Below are positions 5,365-6,129 of a stretch of 6,129 nucleotides of DNA, in pieces. Origin of the DNA: Spirochaetaceae bacterium (GTDB lineage Bacteria > Spirochaetota > Spirochaetia > SZUA-6 > Fen-1364). Under the pieces are notes generated by a model, which had not been told where the DNA came from, did no database searches, and saw only the letters and a list, made by a program, of their open reading frames with translations. The position numbers were made by a program, and so were the translations under genes. The stretch's first letter is position 1. Each line of letters starts with the position of its first letter. The stretch covers positions 38,077 to 44,205 of the forward strand of contig PMZS01000194.1 in the NCBI GenBank assembly GCA_003170115.1, in the 5' to 3' direction.

Positions 5365-6129
5365 CTAAATTTCCTCTTCCTCGTCCTCCGCCTCTTCCTC
5401 TTCTTCCTCCTCCTCCTCTTCCTCATCTCCTTCCTCGTCGATGACCGCAGTTTCCAGGGCCTCGTCCTCTTCATCTTCCTGGTAGAAGAGGATTCTGCTG
5501 CAGTACGGGCAGAACTCCACGTGCTCGCCGCGACGCACGGTGTTCACGAAATGCGGCGGGAGGATCATGTAGCAACCCGTGCACACGCCCTTGGTGAGGG
5601 ACACGATGCCGATGCCGGACTTGCTCTTGATGATCCGCTCGAACTTGAAGAGGATGTCCTCCTCCAGGCCGGGAGTGATCTTTTTCTCCTCGCCCTGCAG
5701 CTTTTTCAGCTCGGTGTTCTTTTCCTTGATCTTCACCTTGATCTTGGACTGCTCTTCCTTGACGTCCTCTTCCTGCTTGCTGATCATCATCTCTTCCTTC
5801 TCGAGGACGCTTTTCAGCTCCTCGACGGAAGTCTGTTCCCGCTGCAGCTCCTTGCGCAGGCTCTGTTCCTTTTCCGTGGCGTCCTTGATCTCCTTGTCCA
5901 GTGCCTCGTACTCGCGCTGCGTCTTGATGATGTCCATCTGGCCTTCCGACTTCTCGCGCTCCTGCTCGGCATCGATGAGCTTCTGGCCGATGTCCTCGAT
6001 CCGCGTGGTCGTGGCCTGGTGCGAGCCGCTCTTGTCCATATACGACTTTTTAAGGCGGTTAAGGAGCTCCGTCTTGGTGGCCAGGGACTTGGGTATCTCC
6101 TGGATCTCCTTCTCCACCTCGAACTTCCT
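5365..6129 (-). CDS. C4 zinc-ribbon coiled-coil protein (CdsZ/FlgZ-like family), 5' end outside window
   Basis: 254 residues are visible and the frame remains open to the window edge. The GTG at 6117 is unlikely to be the start because the coiled coil continues upstream of it (RKFEVEKEIQEIP). A long Glu/Lys-rich helical hairpin (visible residues about 1-150) contains TQREYEALDKEI (70-81), typical of this family, at the turn. A zinc ribbon with CTGC (183-186) and CPYC (207-210), spacing x20, follows, then an acidic tail (217-254) that is almost all Glu and Asp. Family members studied in Chlamydia (CdsZ) and Helicobacter (FlgZ) act as chaperone or adaptor proteins for secretion and sigma-54 factors; the cellular role in most phyla is unknown. 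The tail lies over a 34-base pyrimidine run on the plus strand (5391-5424). The stop is TAG at 5367-5365. Confidence 0.9.
   Translation of the reverse strand, partial: RKFEVEKEIQEIPKSLATKTELLNRLKKSYMDKSGSHQATTTRIEDIGQKLIDAEQEREKSEGQMDIIKTQREYEALDKEIKDATEKEQSLRKELQREQTSVEELKSVLEKEEMMISKQEEDVKEEQSKIKVKIKEKNTELKKLQGEEKKITPGLEEDILFKFERIIKSKSGIGIVSLTKGVCTGCYMILPPHFVNTVRRGEHVEFCPYCSRILFYQEDEEDEALETAVIDEEGDEEEEEEEEEEEAEDEEEEI

Noticed and set aside
4807..5368. Several open frames on both strands across 4807-5368
   Set aside because: They overlap rnpB, whose conserved core and P1 helix fully explain the sequence. The translations are Arg/Pro/Ser-rich noise.
5498..5581. DksA/TraR-type zinc finger or RNA polymerase delta subunit (acidic tail)
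   Set aside because: The CxxC-x20-CxxC spacing together with the long preceding coiled coil and the REYEAL motif fits the CdsZ/FlgZ-like zinc-ribbon family better. The delta subunit has no zinc ribbon.
6115..6117. GTG start codon for the zinc-ribbon gene
   Set aside because: The frame stays open upstream to the window edge with family-like coiled-coil sequence, so the gene is more likely cut by the window than started here.

Overview
This window is a single co-oriented block read entirely on the minus strand. It comes from a GC-rich bacterium (roughly 60% GC by eye). Read in transcription order, from high to low coordinates, it holds: the 3' part of a zinc-ribbon coiled-coil gene (CdsZ/FlgZ-like family), a short intergenic region with a strong palindrome, the RNase P RNA gene rnpB, a membrane-anchored TPR protein gene, then mreB, mreC, mreD and the 5' two-thirds of mrdA (PBP2). 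Both outer genes run off the window.

The order zinc-ribbon, TPR, mreB, mreC, mreD, PBP2 resembles, from memory, the mre neighbourhood of spirochaetes such as Treponema. The MreB phrases IDLGTC and VAMERGTKKV also fit that group. Assignment to Spirochaetota is an inference of moderate confidence; other deep Gram-negative phyla are possible.

The mre genes encode the elongasome. MreB is the cytoplasmic actin-like scaffold, MreC and MreD are its membrane partners, and PBP2 is the transpeptidase. The TPR protein starts 21 nt after the P1 helix of rnpB, has one N-terminal membrane anchor and a predicted extracytoplasmic TPR domain, and may be an accessory elongasome factor. Junctions are tight: mreB/mreC are separated by 4 nt, mreD/mrdA overlap as ATGA, and rnpB to the TPR gene leaves little room for a promoter.

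The most unusual structure is at the mreC/mreD junction. A 23-bp unit is present three times in perfect tandem. Each unit carries a Shine-Dalgarno-like GAAGG, an ATG and an overlapping stop. The result is a chain mreC - 8-codon ORF - 8-codon ORF - mreD in which every link is an ATGA stop/start overlap. Because 23 is not a multiple of 3, and each unit ends the incoming frame and opens a new one, changing the copy number leaves MreC and MreD intact and only changes the number of mini-cistrons between them. A second small, frame-breaking tandem duplication (13 bp) sits on the stop codon of the TPR gene, and a nearly perfect 35-bp palindrome abuts the 5' end of rnpB.
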